Origin: QHXW01 sp035297145
GTDB lineage: Bacteria > Acidobacteriota > Terriglobia > Bryobacterales > Bryobacteraceae
Assembly: GCA_035297145.1 (NCBI GenBank)
Contig: DATGZN010000063.1
Span: 124,001 to 188,000, forward strand
Length of the DNA: 64,000 bases
Reading direction: 5' to 3'
Position numbers and translations under genes: made by a program. Positions 48,847-57,618 of the stretch are shown in pieces (the stretch's first letter is position 1; every line of letters starts with the position of its first letter). The notes below the pieces were generated by a model. That model made no database searches and was not told the DNA's origin. It saw nothing but the letters and a program-made list of their open reading frames with translations.

Positions 48847-49698
48847 ATGAGATCGGTGGCGCGAAGCCTGGCCTGGATCACGATTTGGCTGGCCCTCGTC
48901 GCGACGCTGGCCGGGGCGCAGACCTTCCACCTCGTTGTTCTGGGCGATCGCACAGGCGAAGCTCAGCCAGGTGTCTACGAGGAGGTGTGGAAAGAAGCGG
49001 CCGCCGAAGCCCCGGCATTCGTCGTGACGGCTGGTGATACGGTCGAAGGGCTCGATGACGCGACTGCCGAGAGCGAGTGGCGCGCGATCGAGCAGATGCT
49101 CAAGCCTTATAGGCGCATTCCGTTCTATCCGGCCCCTGGAAATCATGACATCTGGTCGCCGGCTTCCGAGAGGCTCTTTCGCCAACACACGGGGCACGAG
49201 CCGCATTACGGTTTTGACTACCAACAGGCGCATTTCACGATTCTGGATAACAGCCGTTCGGATGAGTTATCGCCGGATGAGATGGCATTCCTCGAGAAAG
49301 ATTTGGCGACCCATGCTGCGCAGCCGGTGAAGTTCATCGTGTCGCATCGGCCGTCGTGGCTGATCGACGCGGTTGCGCGTAATCCGAACTTCGCCCTGCA
49401 CCAACTCGCCCGGAAGTATGGCGTGCAAACGGTCATTGCCGGACACGTGCACGAGATGTTGCAGGTGGATCTCGACGGCATCCGCTACATATCCATGCCC
49501 AGTGCCGGCGGACATTTGCGCGGCACACATAACTACGAAGACGGCTGGTTCTTTGGCTTTGCGCTGGTCGAAGTCAGCGGCCGGGAAGTCAAAGTTCAGA
49601 TTAAGGAGTTAAAGCCGCCGCTCGGCCGAGGACGCCTAACGAGCCTGGATGACTGGGGCGCAGGCGGGTTAACTAAACGGCCCCATCTGCTAGAATGA
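48847..49698 (+). CDS. Exported metallophosphoesterase
   Basis: 283 residues with a signal peptide (IWLALVATLAGAQT). Calcineurin-like motifs: VVLGDRTGEAQPG (GDxH position reads GDRT), VVTAGDTVEG, YPAPGNHDIW, FIVSHRPSW and VIAGHVHEML. The GDRTG variant is common in a branch of bacterial exported phosphoesterases. Substrate unknown. The next gene, proS, starts 34 nt downstream. Confidence 0.87.
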   Translation: MRSVARSLAWITIWLALVATLAGAQTFHLVVLGDRTGEAQPGVYEEVWKEAAAEAPAFVVTAGDTVEGLDDATAESEWRAIEQMLKPYRRIPFYPAPGNHDIWSPASERLFRQHTGHEPHYGFDYQQAHFTILDNSRSDELSPDEMAFLEKDLATHAAQPVKFIVSHRPSWLIDAVARNPNFALHQLARKYGVQTVIAGHVHEMLQVDLDGIRYISMPSAGGHLRGTHNYEDGWFFGFALVEVSGREVKVQIKELKPPLGRGRLTSLDDWGAGGLTKRPHLLE

Positions 49699-49732
49699 AG
49701 GCTCCCCGAAAAACTGAGGTGCTCGCTTTCAA

Positions 49733-51448
49733 ATGCACTGGAGCAAGCTATTTATCCCCACACTTCGTGAGAACCCGGCCGAAGCGGAAGTGGTCAGCCA
49801 CCAATTGCTGCTGCGTGCCGGCTACATCCGGCAATTGTCGGCAGGGATTTACAGCTACCTGTTTCTGGCGCAGCGGTCGCTGCTGAAAATCGCGCAGATC
49901 GTACGGGAAGAAATGGATGCCATCGGCGCGCAGGAGATGCTGCTGCCGGCGTTGCATCCCGCCGAGTTGTGGCAGGAATCCGGGCGATGGGCCGTGATGG
50001 GCGATAACATGTTCCGCCTGAAAGATCGCTTTGGCCGTGATCTATGCCTGGGCATGACGCACGAAGAGGTCATGACCTCGATCGCGCGCGGTGAGTTACG
50101 CAGTTATAAGCAACTGCCGCAGATCTGGTATCAGATTCAGAACAAGTTTCGCGATGAGCCGCGGCCGAAATCGGGCTTGCTGCGCGTGCGCCAGTTCACC
50201 ATGAAGGATTCGTATAGCTTTGACCTGGACGCCGCTGGCCTGGACGCGTCATATCAAAAGCACCACCATGCGTATCGGCGGATCTTCGACCGCTGCGGCC
50301 TGGATTACCTGGTGGTGGAGGCACACTCGGGGGCGATGGGCGGCAGCCAGTCGCACGAGTTCATGGTGGTTTCCGATGCGGGTGAGGATTTCGTTGCACA
50401 GTGCGCGAGTTGCGGCTACTCGGCAAACCTGGAGAAAGCGGTTTCGCAACCGCGAGCGCCGGAGCTAGCCGATCCTGTTGGCGATTTCTCTCCGGAACCG
50501 TTCCACACTCCCGGCCGCAAGACCATTGCCGAGGTTGCGGAATTCACCGGGCTTCCCGAGACGTCGCAGATGAAAAGCCTCGTCATGGTCGCGGATGGCC
50601 TTCCCGTTCTGGCGCTTCTGCGCGGCGATCATCAACTGAGCGAAACGAAATTCGCGGCCGTACTGGGGGCGACAGAGTTCCGTCCAGCCCATCCCGAAGA
50701 GTTACGCCAGTGGCTGGGCGCCGATGCGGGCTCGCTGGGCCCGATAGGTGTCACCAAGGTGCGCATCATCGCGGATGAAGCACTCAACGGGCGGCGCAAC
50801 ATGATTGCCGGCGCCAATCGCGATGACTACCACTTGCGCAACGTGACGCCCGGCGTAGATTTCGTAGCCGAGTACCACGATCTGCGCCAGACAGCCGCCG
50901 GTGATGGCTGCATTAACTGCGGCGCGCCGCTCGAGCTGCGGAAAACCATCGAAATCGGCCACATTTTCAAATTGGGCTACAAGTACTCGGAGTCCATGGG
51001 ACTGCGCGTCCTGAATGCCGATGGCGCGGAGGTGCCGGTCATCATGGGATCGTACGGGATCGGCATCGAACGCATACTGAGCGCCGCGGTGGAGCAGCGT
51101 CATGACGCGGATGGCATGGCACTGCCTGTTTCCATCGCACCGTTCGTGGTGGTAGTGACGCCGGTGAATAGCAACGAGCCCGCACAGCGCCGCGCCGCCG
51201 AAGAGATTTATCAAACCTGCCTGGCACTGGGCTTGGACGCCATTCTGGACGATCGGGATGAGCGTCCGGGTGTGAAGTTCAAAGATGCCGACCTGATCGG
51301 CATTCCATTTCGCGTCACTGTGGGCAAGAAACTGGCGCAGGGCATGGTGGAGTTGGTGGACCGTCGCGAGAAAAAATCTACCGACGTGGCTGTGGCGGAT
51401 GCCGCCGCCGAGGTGAAGAGGCGCGCCTCCGAGCAGACAGTGGTATGA
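49733..51448 (+). CDS. proS: Prolyl-tRNA synthetase, bacterial type with editing insertion
   Basis: 571 residues, standard for bacterial type-1 ProS. Landmarks: MHWSKLFIPTLRENPAEAEVVSHQLLLRAGYIRQLSAGIYSYL, motif 2 with QIQNKFRDEPRPKSGLLRVRQFTMKDSYSF, the inserted YbaK-like editing domain (about residues 225-385; SQMKSLVMVADGLPVLALLRGDHQLSETK), motif 3 region VIMGSYGIGIERILSAAVEQ, and the C-terminal anticodon-binding domain. It charges tRNA-Pro and hydrolyses mischarged Ala-tRNA-Pro. A different-type ProS lies at 29264-30706. It overlaps the aminotransferase gene by 4 nt (ATGA). Confidence 0.95.
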   Translation: MHWSKLFIPTLRENPAEAEVVSHQLLLRAGYIRQLSAGIYSYLFLAQRSLLKIAQIVREEMDAIGAQEMLLPALHPAELWQESGRWAVMGDNMFRLKDRFGRDLCLGMTHEEVMTSIARGELRSYKQLPQIWYQIQNKFRDEPRPKSGLLRVRQFTMKDSYSFDLDAAGLDASYQKHHHAYRRIFDRCGLDYLVVEAHSGAMGGSQSHEFMVVSDAGEDFVAQCASCGYSANLEKAVSQPRAPELADPVGDFSPEPFHTPGRKTIAEVAEFTGLPETSQMKSLVMVADGLPVLALLRGDHQLSETKFAAVLGATEFRPAHPEELRQWLGADAGSLGPIGVTKVRIIADEALNGRRNMIAGANRDDYHLRNVTPGVDFVAEYHDLRQTAAGDGCINCGAPLELRKTIEIGHIFKLGYKYSESMGLRVLNADGAEVPVIMGSYGIGIERILSAAVEQRHDADGMALPVSIAPFVVVVTPVNSNEPAQRRAAEEIYQTCLALGLDAILDDRDERPGVKFKDADLIGIPFRVTVGKKLAQGMVELVDRREKKSTDVAVADAAAEVKRRASEQTVV

Positions 51449-52569
51449 CCGACTGGAAGAAAATCCGTGCCGAGTTTCCAGCGCTCGAGAACTGGACGTT
51501 CCTCAACACCGCGACTTTCGGCCAACTCCCACGGCGCGCCACCGAAGCCGCGGCTTGCCACTTCGCGCGCCGGGACCGCTACGCCTGTGGCGATTTCATG
51601 GAGTGGTTCGACGACGCCGATACAATCCGCGGCTCCATCGCACGCCTGATCCATGCCACCGCGGATGACGTCGCTTTTATTCCGAATGCATGCGCGGGAC
51701 TTTCGCTACTCATGGGCGGCATCGATTGGAAGCCGGGCGACCGTGTGGTCACGCTCCAAGACGAATTTCCCAATCACTACTATTACGCCAGCTTCTTGGG
51801 AGCCCGCGGCGTGGAGTTCGTCGAGACGCCTTTCGAGCACTTTCACGAATGCATCACGCCTCGGACACGCCTGGTCGCTATCAGCATGTTGAATTACTCC
51901 ACGGGCTTCCGTCCGCCGTTGATCGAGATCGCGCGATTTCTGCGGGAGCGTGACGTTCTCTTGTACGTGGATGGAACGCAGGGGCTGGGAGCGCTTCAAT
52001 TCGATGTCGGGTCGGTGCGCCCGGCGATGCTCTCGGTTAACGGGTATAAGTGGATGCTCGCGCCGACGGGTGCGGGATTCCTGTACGTCGATCCGGCAGT
52101 GCGCGCATGGCTGCGGCCGAATGTGATCGGCTGGCGAAGCCATCGCGGCTGGCGGCAACACGAGAACCTGCATCACGGCGCGCCGGAATTCAGCCCGAAG
52201 GCGGAGAAGTACGAAGGCGGCATGCTGGCGTTCGATCCCATTTACGCTATGGGCGCGTCGATCGAAATGATGCTCGAGACCGGGCCGCCCGCGATCGAGG
52301 AACGCGTGATGCAGTTGGCGGGGATGACGCGCGAAGTCCTGCGCCGGGCTGGCGGCAAGCTGCCCGCGGATCGCGATGCGCACTACGAATCACCCGTGGT
52401 TACGGCGCGCTTCGAGGGAAAAGATGCACGCCAGCTCGTTCGCGACCTGCACCCGCGCAAAGTCCTGGTGGCTGCGCGCCACGGCAACCTCCGCGTTTCA
52501 TCGCACTTCTACAACGACGAGAGCGATCTGGACCGGTTCGAGCAAGAGCTGAAGCAGGTTCTCGGCTAG
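51445..52569 (+). CDS. Class V PLP-dependent aminotransferase-like enzyme
   Basis: 374 residues. The start WKKIRAEFPALENWTFLNTATFGQLPRRA, the cofactor region VLLYVDGTQGLGALQFDV and the PLP-lysine segment SVNGYKWMLAPTGAGFLYV place it in the class V (cysteine desulfurase / isopenicillin epimerase / kynureninase-like) group. No cysteine desulfurase-type active-site Cys loop is evident, so the activity is not assigned. It is coupled to proS by an ATGA overlap and convergent with the PQQ-type gene (4-nt overlap). Confidence 0.87.
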   Translation: MTDWKKIRAEFPALENWTFLNTATFGQLPRRATEAAACHFARRDRYACGDFMEWFDDADTIRGSIARLIHATADDVAFIPNACAGLSLLMGGIDWKPGDRVVTLQDEFPNHYYYASFLGARGVEFVETPFEHFHECITPRTRLVAISMLNYSTGFRPPLIEIARFLRERDVLLYVDGTQGLGALQFDVGSVRPAMLSVNGYKWMLAPTGAGFLYVDPAVRAWLRPNVIGWRSHRGWRQHENLHHGAPEFSPKAEKYEGGMLAFDPIYAMGASIEMMLETGPPAIEERVMQLAGMTREVLRRAGGKLPADRDAHYESPVVTARFEGKDARQLVRDLHPRKVLVAARHGNLRVSSHFYNDESDLDRFEQELKQVLG

Positions 52570-53786
52570 TTGGCGCTCCATCGCGCCAGCGTTGTCGCGT
52601 CTTTGATGACGACGCCGTCGCGCAAGACCAGCGGATGGGCCCAGGTTGGGTTTTGGGCGACCGAGTAGGTATGCAGGGGCTCGAAACCTTTGCCGGTAGC
52701 TTTGGCGATGATCATCTCGGCGTCATCTTTCAGAAAGATGACGTTCTCGCCGCTGATCAAGACGGCGGCGTTGTCGCCCTGTCGCGCTTCTCCGGTCCAT
52801 TGCGTCGCACCGGTTCGCAAGTCCAGGCAAAAAAGCTGGCCCTTCTTGTAATGCGAGAAACCGAACAGGAGATCGCCAGCGGCGACTGGTGAGCTCATAT
52901 AGAGCGCGACATCCGCATTGCGCCAGACGGTCTCCGTGACCCATTTGCCATCCTTCTCACCGGCGCGAACCGCCATGATCCCCTTCGAGATCCCGGAGAG
53001 AATCAATTCGTCGTGGTAGACGATCGGTGTTGGAATGTTCTGGTCATACTGGGTTGTAAACGGAATTCTCCAGAGCAGTTGGCCGTTCGTAACAGACACG
53101 CTGACGATGTTGTTCTGTGTCTCCGTCACGACCTGGCGCACACCGCCGAGCTCGACCACTATCGGTGAAGCGTACGCCGGTCCATCGCCCGTCCATCGCC
53201 ACTTAACTACGCCCGAAGCCGCATCGAAAGCTGTCAGCGCGCCGTCGTTATGACCACCCACGTGCGCCATCACTAAGCCACGATCCACGACCGGCGACAT
53301 GGCCGCTCCAAAATCCGGGGACGTTCCCCGGTACTCTCTCGTGAATTCCTTTCGCCACTTGACCGTCCCGTTGGCGGCATCCCAACAGGTGAGAATTCCG
53401 CTGATCCCAAGCGTGTAGAGTCGTCCGCCGGCAAAGACTGGCGTTGACTTAGGTCCTTGCCCGTGACTTACTGCGGCCGGATGCATCGTATAAGGCGCAG
53501 CATAAGATTGCTGCCATATGACTTTGCCATTCTCGGGATCGACGGCCCACGATGTTTCCTTGTCCTGCTGGCGAGTGAATGCATAGATCCTGCCACCGGC
53601 GAGGATGGGTGACGCATGCCCCTCTCCGACAGTGACCTTCCACCGTAGCTTCAATCGCTCGGGCCATGTGGCCGGCCCATCCGAGTTACTAACTACTCCA
53701 TCGCGGCCTGGACCACGCCATTGCGGCCAGTCGTCAGCGCATAAAGGCGAAAGTAACGGAATCATCAGCAATATGCGGCACACCAT
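52566..53786 (-). CDS. PQQ-type beta-propeller protein
   Basis: 406 residues with a short signal (RILLMIPLLSPLCA). DDWPQWRGPGRDGVVSNSDGPATWPERLKLRWKVTVGEGHASPILAGGRIYAFTRQ is the start of the exported PQQ-like propellers frequent in acidobacteria and planctomycetes, followed by repeated blades (AANGTVKWRKEF, AASGVVKWRWTG, RTGATQWTGEA). No PQQ-dehydrogenase catalytic residues were sought successfully; a binding or scaffold role is more likely. 1 nt separates it from the methyltransferase gene upstream. Confidence 0.86.
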   Translation of the reverse strand: MVCRILLMIPLLSPLCADDWPQWRGPGRDGVVSNSDGPATWPERLKLRWKVTVGEGHASPILAGGRIYAFTRQQDKETSWAVDPENGKVIWQQSYAAPYTMHPAAVSHGQGPKSTPVFAGGRLYTLGISGILTCWDAANGTVKWRKEFTREYRGTSPDFGAAMSPVVDRGLVMAHVGGHNDGALTAFDAASGVVKWRWTGDGPAYASPIVVELGGVRQVVTETQNNIVSVSVTNGQLLWRIPFTTQYDQNIPTPIVYHDELILSGISKGIMAVRAGEKDGKWVTETVWRNADVALYMSSPVAAGDLLFGFSHYKKGQLFCLDLRTGATQWTGEARQGDNAAVLISGENVIFLKDDAEMIIAKATGKGFEPLHTYSVAQNPTWAHPLVLRDGVVIKDATTLARWSAN

Positions 53787-53787
53787 G

Positions 53788-54747
53788 CTATAGTTTCTCC
53801 ATCCAGAAAGAGCCGCCTTTTCTCAATAGTGTATCGGGCATGTTTTGCTGAAACCACGCTTCGTGCGCGTTCTGCATATAACTCAGAAACAGCAGGATGC
53901 GAAAGTGCTCGTTGTATTCCAGAAAAGCGCGCAACAAATAGGCTTCATTCCAGGCGCGGCCTTCGCGCAGCCAGACATCCGGGTATTCAAACGCCAAATG
54001 GATGTCATGTATCTGGACGATGACCCCGGACTTAAGTCTCGGCAAGATTTCGAAAATGATGTAATTGACGTCACTGCCTGCTTTGGATATATGGGTCGAA
54101 TCGATGAACAGGATGTCTCCGGCACTTAACTGATCGAATACTTCCAGGTTCGTGTCCTGTAACTTGCTTTCGATAATAGTTGGCGAATCATGCGACTTGG
54201 CGATGAGAGACCGTAGTAACTTGGCGTGCGGCTCGATCGAGGTTATCTGCGTTTGCGAGCGCAGAGAGCCGCGGTTTGTGTCCAGGATGGCACACGTAGA
54301 AAAACCCGATCCGACCTCTATCAGGCGTTGCGGGCGAAAGTAGTTCAACACGCAAAATAGAGCAGTCCCATCCGCATAGGAAAAGTGGGGATTATCGAAT
54401 TGATATAGCAGACCCTCGACAGGTCCGGCCTGGAAAGGTAATTGGGGGTAATAAGGCTTCAAGCGTTCGAGGAAATCAAGTTGTGTGCGGTCATCCATGC
54501 GGATTGCGGGCAACTCCACCAGCAGCGACTTGCGCTGGAGCCTGTCTAAGTATTCTTCGACGTCACTCTGGGAAGGGATGGGGGAGTAGAAATGTCCGGG
54601 AGGTGCAAACGCACCCGCGTCGGCCAGAGTTCTTTTGAGCTCATCACGCTCCTGACTGATGAGTGTCACGCGCTGCTTCAAGAGAGCGACTTCTTCGGCC
54701 GTGCGCCAGGGATGAAACAGCGAGCTTAGAATTGGCTGCCATTTCAT
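53788..54747 (-). CDS. Class I SAM-dependent methyltransferase (Methyltransf_24-like)
   Basis: 319 residues. An N-terminal helix (AEEVALLKQRVTLISQERDELKRTLADAG) is probably a coiled coil. The methyltransferase core has the AdoMet motif PQRLIEVGSGFSTCAIL, then ITSIEPHAKLLRSLI and GDILFIDSTHISKAGSDVNYIIFEILPRL, with VIVQIHDIH. The IDSTH pattern is typical of Methyltransf_24, often tied to glycan or antibiotic biosynthesis; the substrate is not evident. AT-richer than neighbours. Its start overlaps the recJ stop by 4 nt. Confidence 0.84.
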   Translation of the reverse strand: MKWQPILSSLFHPWRTAEEVALLKQRVTLISQERDELKRTLADAGAFAPPGHFYSPIPSQSDVEEYLDRLQRKSLLVELPAIRMDDRTQLDFLERLKPYYPQLPFQAGPVEGLLYQFDNPHFSYADGTALFCVLNYFRPQRLIEVGSGFSTCAILDTNRGSLRSQTQITSIEPHAKLLRSLIAKSHDSPTIIESKLQDTNLEVFDQLSAGDILFIDSTHISKAGSDVNYIIFEILPRLKSGVIVQIHDIHLAFEYPDVWLREGRAWNEAYLLRAFLEYNEHFRILLFLSYMQNAHEAWFQQNMPDTLLRKGGSFWMEKL

Positions 54748-56489
54748 CCAGGTGTCCCCACCGGCCGGACATCTCGCAGTACGGCACTCCAGCCTGGCAG
54801 CCCGTTAGCCGCGGCGTAGGAGTCCTCTTCCAAACTCAGCGCCGCATCCACTCGTGAGCCTGGCGAGAGTTCAGAGATCCGTTCGGCAAAATTCCAAGCC
54901 TTGAGCCAGAGCATCCGTCCGTTCTGGCGAAGCGGCACGCGCAGGTGCTTCTCCTTCCAGACAACGGGGGGGCCGGCCACCTCCACGTCGAGGGCAGCGA
55001 ACAACGGAGCCGGATTGCCGCAACCGAACGGCGCCAGCGCGCTGATTTCGATCAAGGTCCTTTCGTTTACCTCGCGCAAAGCCAGGACGGCATCGATTTC
55101 GGTTTCCGGTACGAAGTCCTCTGGTGTGAGCCGGGCGCCGGCGTATTGTTCGAACCGCCGGCGGAATGCTCCGACATCTATCGCATGCAGCGTCAGCCCG
55201 GCTGCGTGGCTGTGGCCTCCGAACTTTACGAATAGCTCGGGCATGGATTCCAGTGCCTCAAGCAGGTGAAACCGAGCTATGCTGCGGCCAGAGCCTTGCG
55301 CCAAGCTGGACTCCGGGTCTTCGCTCAACACAAAAACCGGCCGGCAGAAGCGCTCCACCAAGCGGCTGGCCACAATGCCCAGAACGCCCCGATGCCAGTC
55401 GGGTGCGCAAAAAACCAGCGCCGCTTGGGAGTCATCCACGGGGGTGCGCGCGCATTCGTCTAGAATCGTATCAATGATTTCGGCTTCGGTCTTTTGCCGC
55501 TCTGCGTTCAAGGCGTGCAACTGCTCCGCGAGCACACGCGCGCGCTCCACATCGCTGGTGAGCAGCATCTCGATCACGTCGTTAGCGGTAGCCATCCGGC
55601 CCGCCGCATTCATGCGGGGAGCGATGCGAAAAGCCACCTGAGTCGCGGAAGGAACATTCCCGCCAGTGAAGCCGGCGACTTCGAGCAGCGCGCGCAACCC
55701 CGGGCTCCGCACGTCGCGCAACCCGCTCAAACCGTGTTTGACGATGATGCGATTTTCGCCGGTGAGCGGCACGACATCGGCCACTGTGCCGATGGCAACC
55801 AGTTTCAGAAACGATTCGAGAATCCGCCGGCGCTTATCCGGAGACCAATCCAGCGTCCCCACCAGCGCCTGCACGAGCTTGAACGCGACTCCCACGCCGC
55901 AGAGATTCTTCTCGGGATATTCGCAATCTCGCCGGTTCGGATTGAGCACAGCCAGCGCGGGCGGCAGCTCGGCTTCCGGCAGGTGATGGTCCGTAATGAT
56001 GACGTCGATCGCCAGCTCCCGGGCACGCCGCACCACCTCGGCCGCACGGATCCCTGTATCAACGCTGATGATGAGCGAAACGCCGCGCGCCGCTGCCGTT
56101 TCCACGATCTCCGGCCGCATGCCATAGCCGTCCTTCAAACGATCCGGCACATGAAAGTCGGCCACACCGCCGGCCAGCTCGATGGAGCGCTTCAGGATCA
56201 CGACCGATGTGGCGCCGTCCACGTCGTAGTCGCCATAGACCAAGATCTTTTCGCGAGCGTGAATGGCACGTTTCAGGCGTTCGAGCGCGCAATCCATACC
56301 GCGCATCGCCAGCGGGTCGTGCAGATCATCGAGTGAGGGGCAAAGAAAGCGGCGGGCCGACGGAGCGTCGCGAAACCCACGCCCATAAAGGACGCTGGCC
56401 GCCGGCACTCCGAGACCCAGGTCGCGGCTCAGCGCCTCAACTTCGCCGCGGTCTAATTTCGGAAGCAGCCAGCGCGCCGGTCGGGCCAT
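54744..56489 (-). CDS. recJ: Single-stranded-DNA-specific exonuclease RecJ
   Basis: 581 residues, the usual size. DHH-family motifs: ILVYGDYDVDGATS, ISVDTGIRA, IITDHHLPE, and GVGVAFKLVQAL; the DHHA1 domain contains FGGHSHAAGLTL. RecJ degrades single-stranded DNA 5' to 3' in recombination and mismatch repair. The start at 56489 (MARPARWLLPKLDRG) lies 9 nt after the upstream small gene. The downstream methyltransferase overlaps by 4 nt. Confidence 0.95.
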   Translation of the reverse strand: MARPARWLLPKLDRGEVEALSRDLGLGVPAASVLYGRGFRDAPSARRFLCPSLDDLHDPLAMRGMDCALERLKRAIHAREKILVYGDYDVDGATSVVILKRSIELAGGVADFHVPDRLKDGYGMRPEIVETAAARGVSLIISVDTGIRAAEVVRRARELAIDVIITDHHLPEAELPPALAVLNPNRRDCEYPEKNLCGVGVAFKLVQALVGTLDWSPDKRRRILESFLKLVAIGTVADVVPLTGENRIIVKHGLSGLRDVRSPGLRALLEVAGFTGGNVPSATQVAFRIAPRMNAAGRMATANDVIEMLLTSDVERARVLAEQLHALNAERQKTEAEIIDTILDECARTPVDDSQAALVFCAPDWHRGVLGIVASRLVERFCRPVFVLSEDPESSLAQGSGRSIARFHLLEALESMPELFVKFGGHSHAAGLTLHAIDVGAFRRRFEQYAGARLTPEDFVPETEIDAVLALREVNERTLIEISALAPFGCGNPAPLFAALDVEVAGPPVVWKEKHLRVPLRQNGRMLWLKAWNFAERISELSPGSRVDAALSLEEDSYAAANGLPGWSAVLRDVRPVGTPG

Positions 56490-56498
56490 GCGGGCAGT

Positions 56499-56990
56499 TC
56501 AGTTTTTCGAATAAAACCCGCCGAGCGATCCGTCATCCTCTTCCTCGTCGGCGGGCAAGTGGCTGGTGATTTCTTCGCAAACGGCGATGAACTCTTCGTA
56601 CCAGTCGGGGCGCAGCTCGTAAACAAACATGCGCGCGTGGTGATCGAAAGCCAGCTCCAGGGAGCAGGTAACGCCTTCGTAGGTCCGGACCGCACGAATC
56701 CGCCGCTCCAGCTCCCGCCGGTCCTCCGTCGCGATGTCGCTGTCTTCCAGTTGCTCGAGCGCCTCCTCGACCTCCGCCGCGTCGAAGTCGCGCGACGCGA
56801 AAAGAACCATCTTGCAGCCCACCTGCCGCGCGGTTTCCAGGAAGATCTGGTAATCAGGATAGCGTTCCGTATCCCAAGTGACCATCGGCAAACCTTCCAG
56901 TCCGCCCGGGTGGCTGTGAAAGACGGCGAATCCGGATTTGTCCAGGTAATCGATGATTTCGCGCTTGAGCGTGTCGAGATTCAAATCCAC
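56499..56990 (-). CDS. Small acidic protein of unknown function
   Basis: 163 residues, strongly acidic: MDLNLDTLKREIIDYLDKSGFAVFHSHPGGLEGLPMVTWDTERYPDYQIFLETARQVGCKMVLFASRDFD, then a helix DAAEVEEALEQLEDSDIATEDRRELERRIRAVRTYEGVTC. No named domain recognised, but the length, operon position 9 nt upstream of recJ and codon use look genuine. Probably a conserved acidobacterial hypothetical. Confidence 0.7.
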   Translation of the reverse strand: MDLNLDTLKREIIDYLDKSGFAVFHSHPGGLEGLPMVTWDTERYPDYQIFLETARQVGCKMVLFASRDFDAAEVEEALEQLEDSDIATEDRRELERRIRAVRTYEGVTCSLELAFDHHARMFVYELRPDWYEEFIAVCEEITSHLPADEEEDDGSLGGFYSKN

Positions 56991-57365
56991 AGTTTCGTTC
57001 CTTGTCGTTTCGCCAGAACCAGAATAGCATTCCGTAACGCAGGGACTAGAGGCGAAGCGGTCGAGTGTCCGGAAATGGGATTGGCTTTGTTTTGCAAATT
57101 TTGTTTTTCGAGCGCAAATGGCTTTTTCACATCGATATACAGTCCCGCACTAGATATAGCACCGCGTGATGCGCGCGACCCGGTCACATCCGCGCAATGC
57201 GCTGAAAGATCGGGCGCAGCACCGACGGCTTCACCACTGTCATGCAGCAAATCGTTGGTCGCCGCGTGACGTACAATGAGCTCACCGGGAAAACTGAGGA
57301 CGCCTACAGTTGAAGGGCAAGCAAGCGACAGAAACGTGGAAAGCGCTGAGCCAGCATAGGAGGTT
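56991..57365. other. Intergenic region with the left direct repeat
   Basis: 375 nt without a credible gene. Its main feature is the left copy of the ~130-bp direct repeat at 57085-57215. The rest is of mixed composition. Confidence 0.5.
57085..57215. repeat. ~130-bp direct repeat, left copy (displaced xylB 3' end)
   Basis: About 88% identical to 58622-58750 (14 mismatches and a 2-nt gap by my count). Read on the minus strand it encodes LRPIFQRIARM and a TGA at 57184-57186, the same last residues as xylB, plus about 100 bp of sequence after the stop. No other part of a xylB-like gene is attached. Confidence 0.8.
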
Positions 57366-57553
57366 ATGCAGCCTCGAAAGTTCGAAGCGACAGCGGAATT
57401 TGCGCACTTCAAAGCTGTCATGAAAGGTGTGCTCACTGTGCCGAAGCAGAGTTGGATGCGTTGGTTGAGCGGGCCGAAAAGGAGTCGCCAAGGAAAGGCG
57501 ATCCACACGCGCCGGGAAGAAAGCTGGCAAAACGCCGCCGTCGATCTACCTGA
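57366..57553 (+). pseudogene. Frameshifted small hypothetical gene
   Basis: From the ATG at 57366 (AGGAGG two bases upstream) the frame reads MQPRKFEATAEFAHFKAVMKGVLTVPK, then drifts into an unlikely Trp/Arg-rich sequence. Reading from about 57443 in the -1 frame gives AELDALVERAEKESPRKG and a basic end with TGA at 57551-57553. The joined product (about 62 aa) looks like one of the small bacterial proteins with an F-x-x-F-x-x-V-M segment and VPKAELD. A single missing base near 57443-57446 explains this; sequencing error is possible. Confidence 0.55.
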
Positions 57554-57618
57554 TATATCACTTACCATCTTCCTTCAGATAGCGATACAATCTACCGCAG
57601 AAAATAATTGATAACAAG

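Noticed and set aside
56981..57568. Minus-strand open frame of 195 codons in the repeat-flanked island
   Set aside because: It runs antisense through the frameshifted small gene and out of frame through the displaced xylB end; no domain and poor start.
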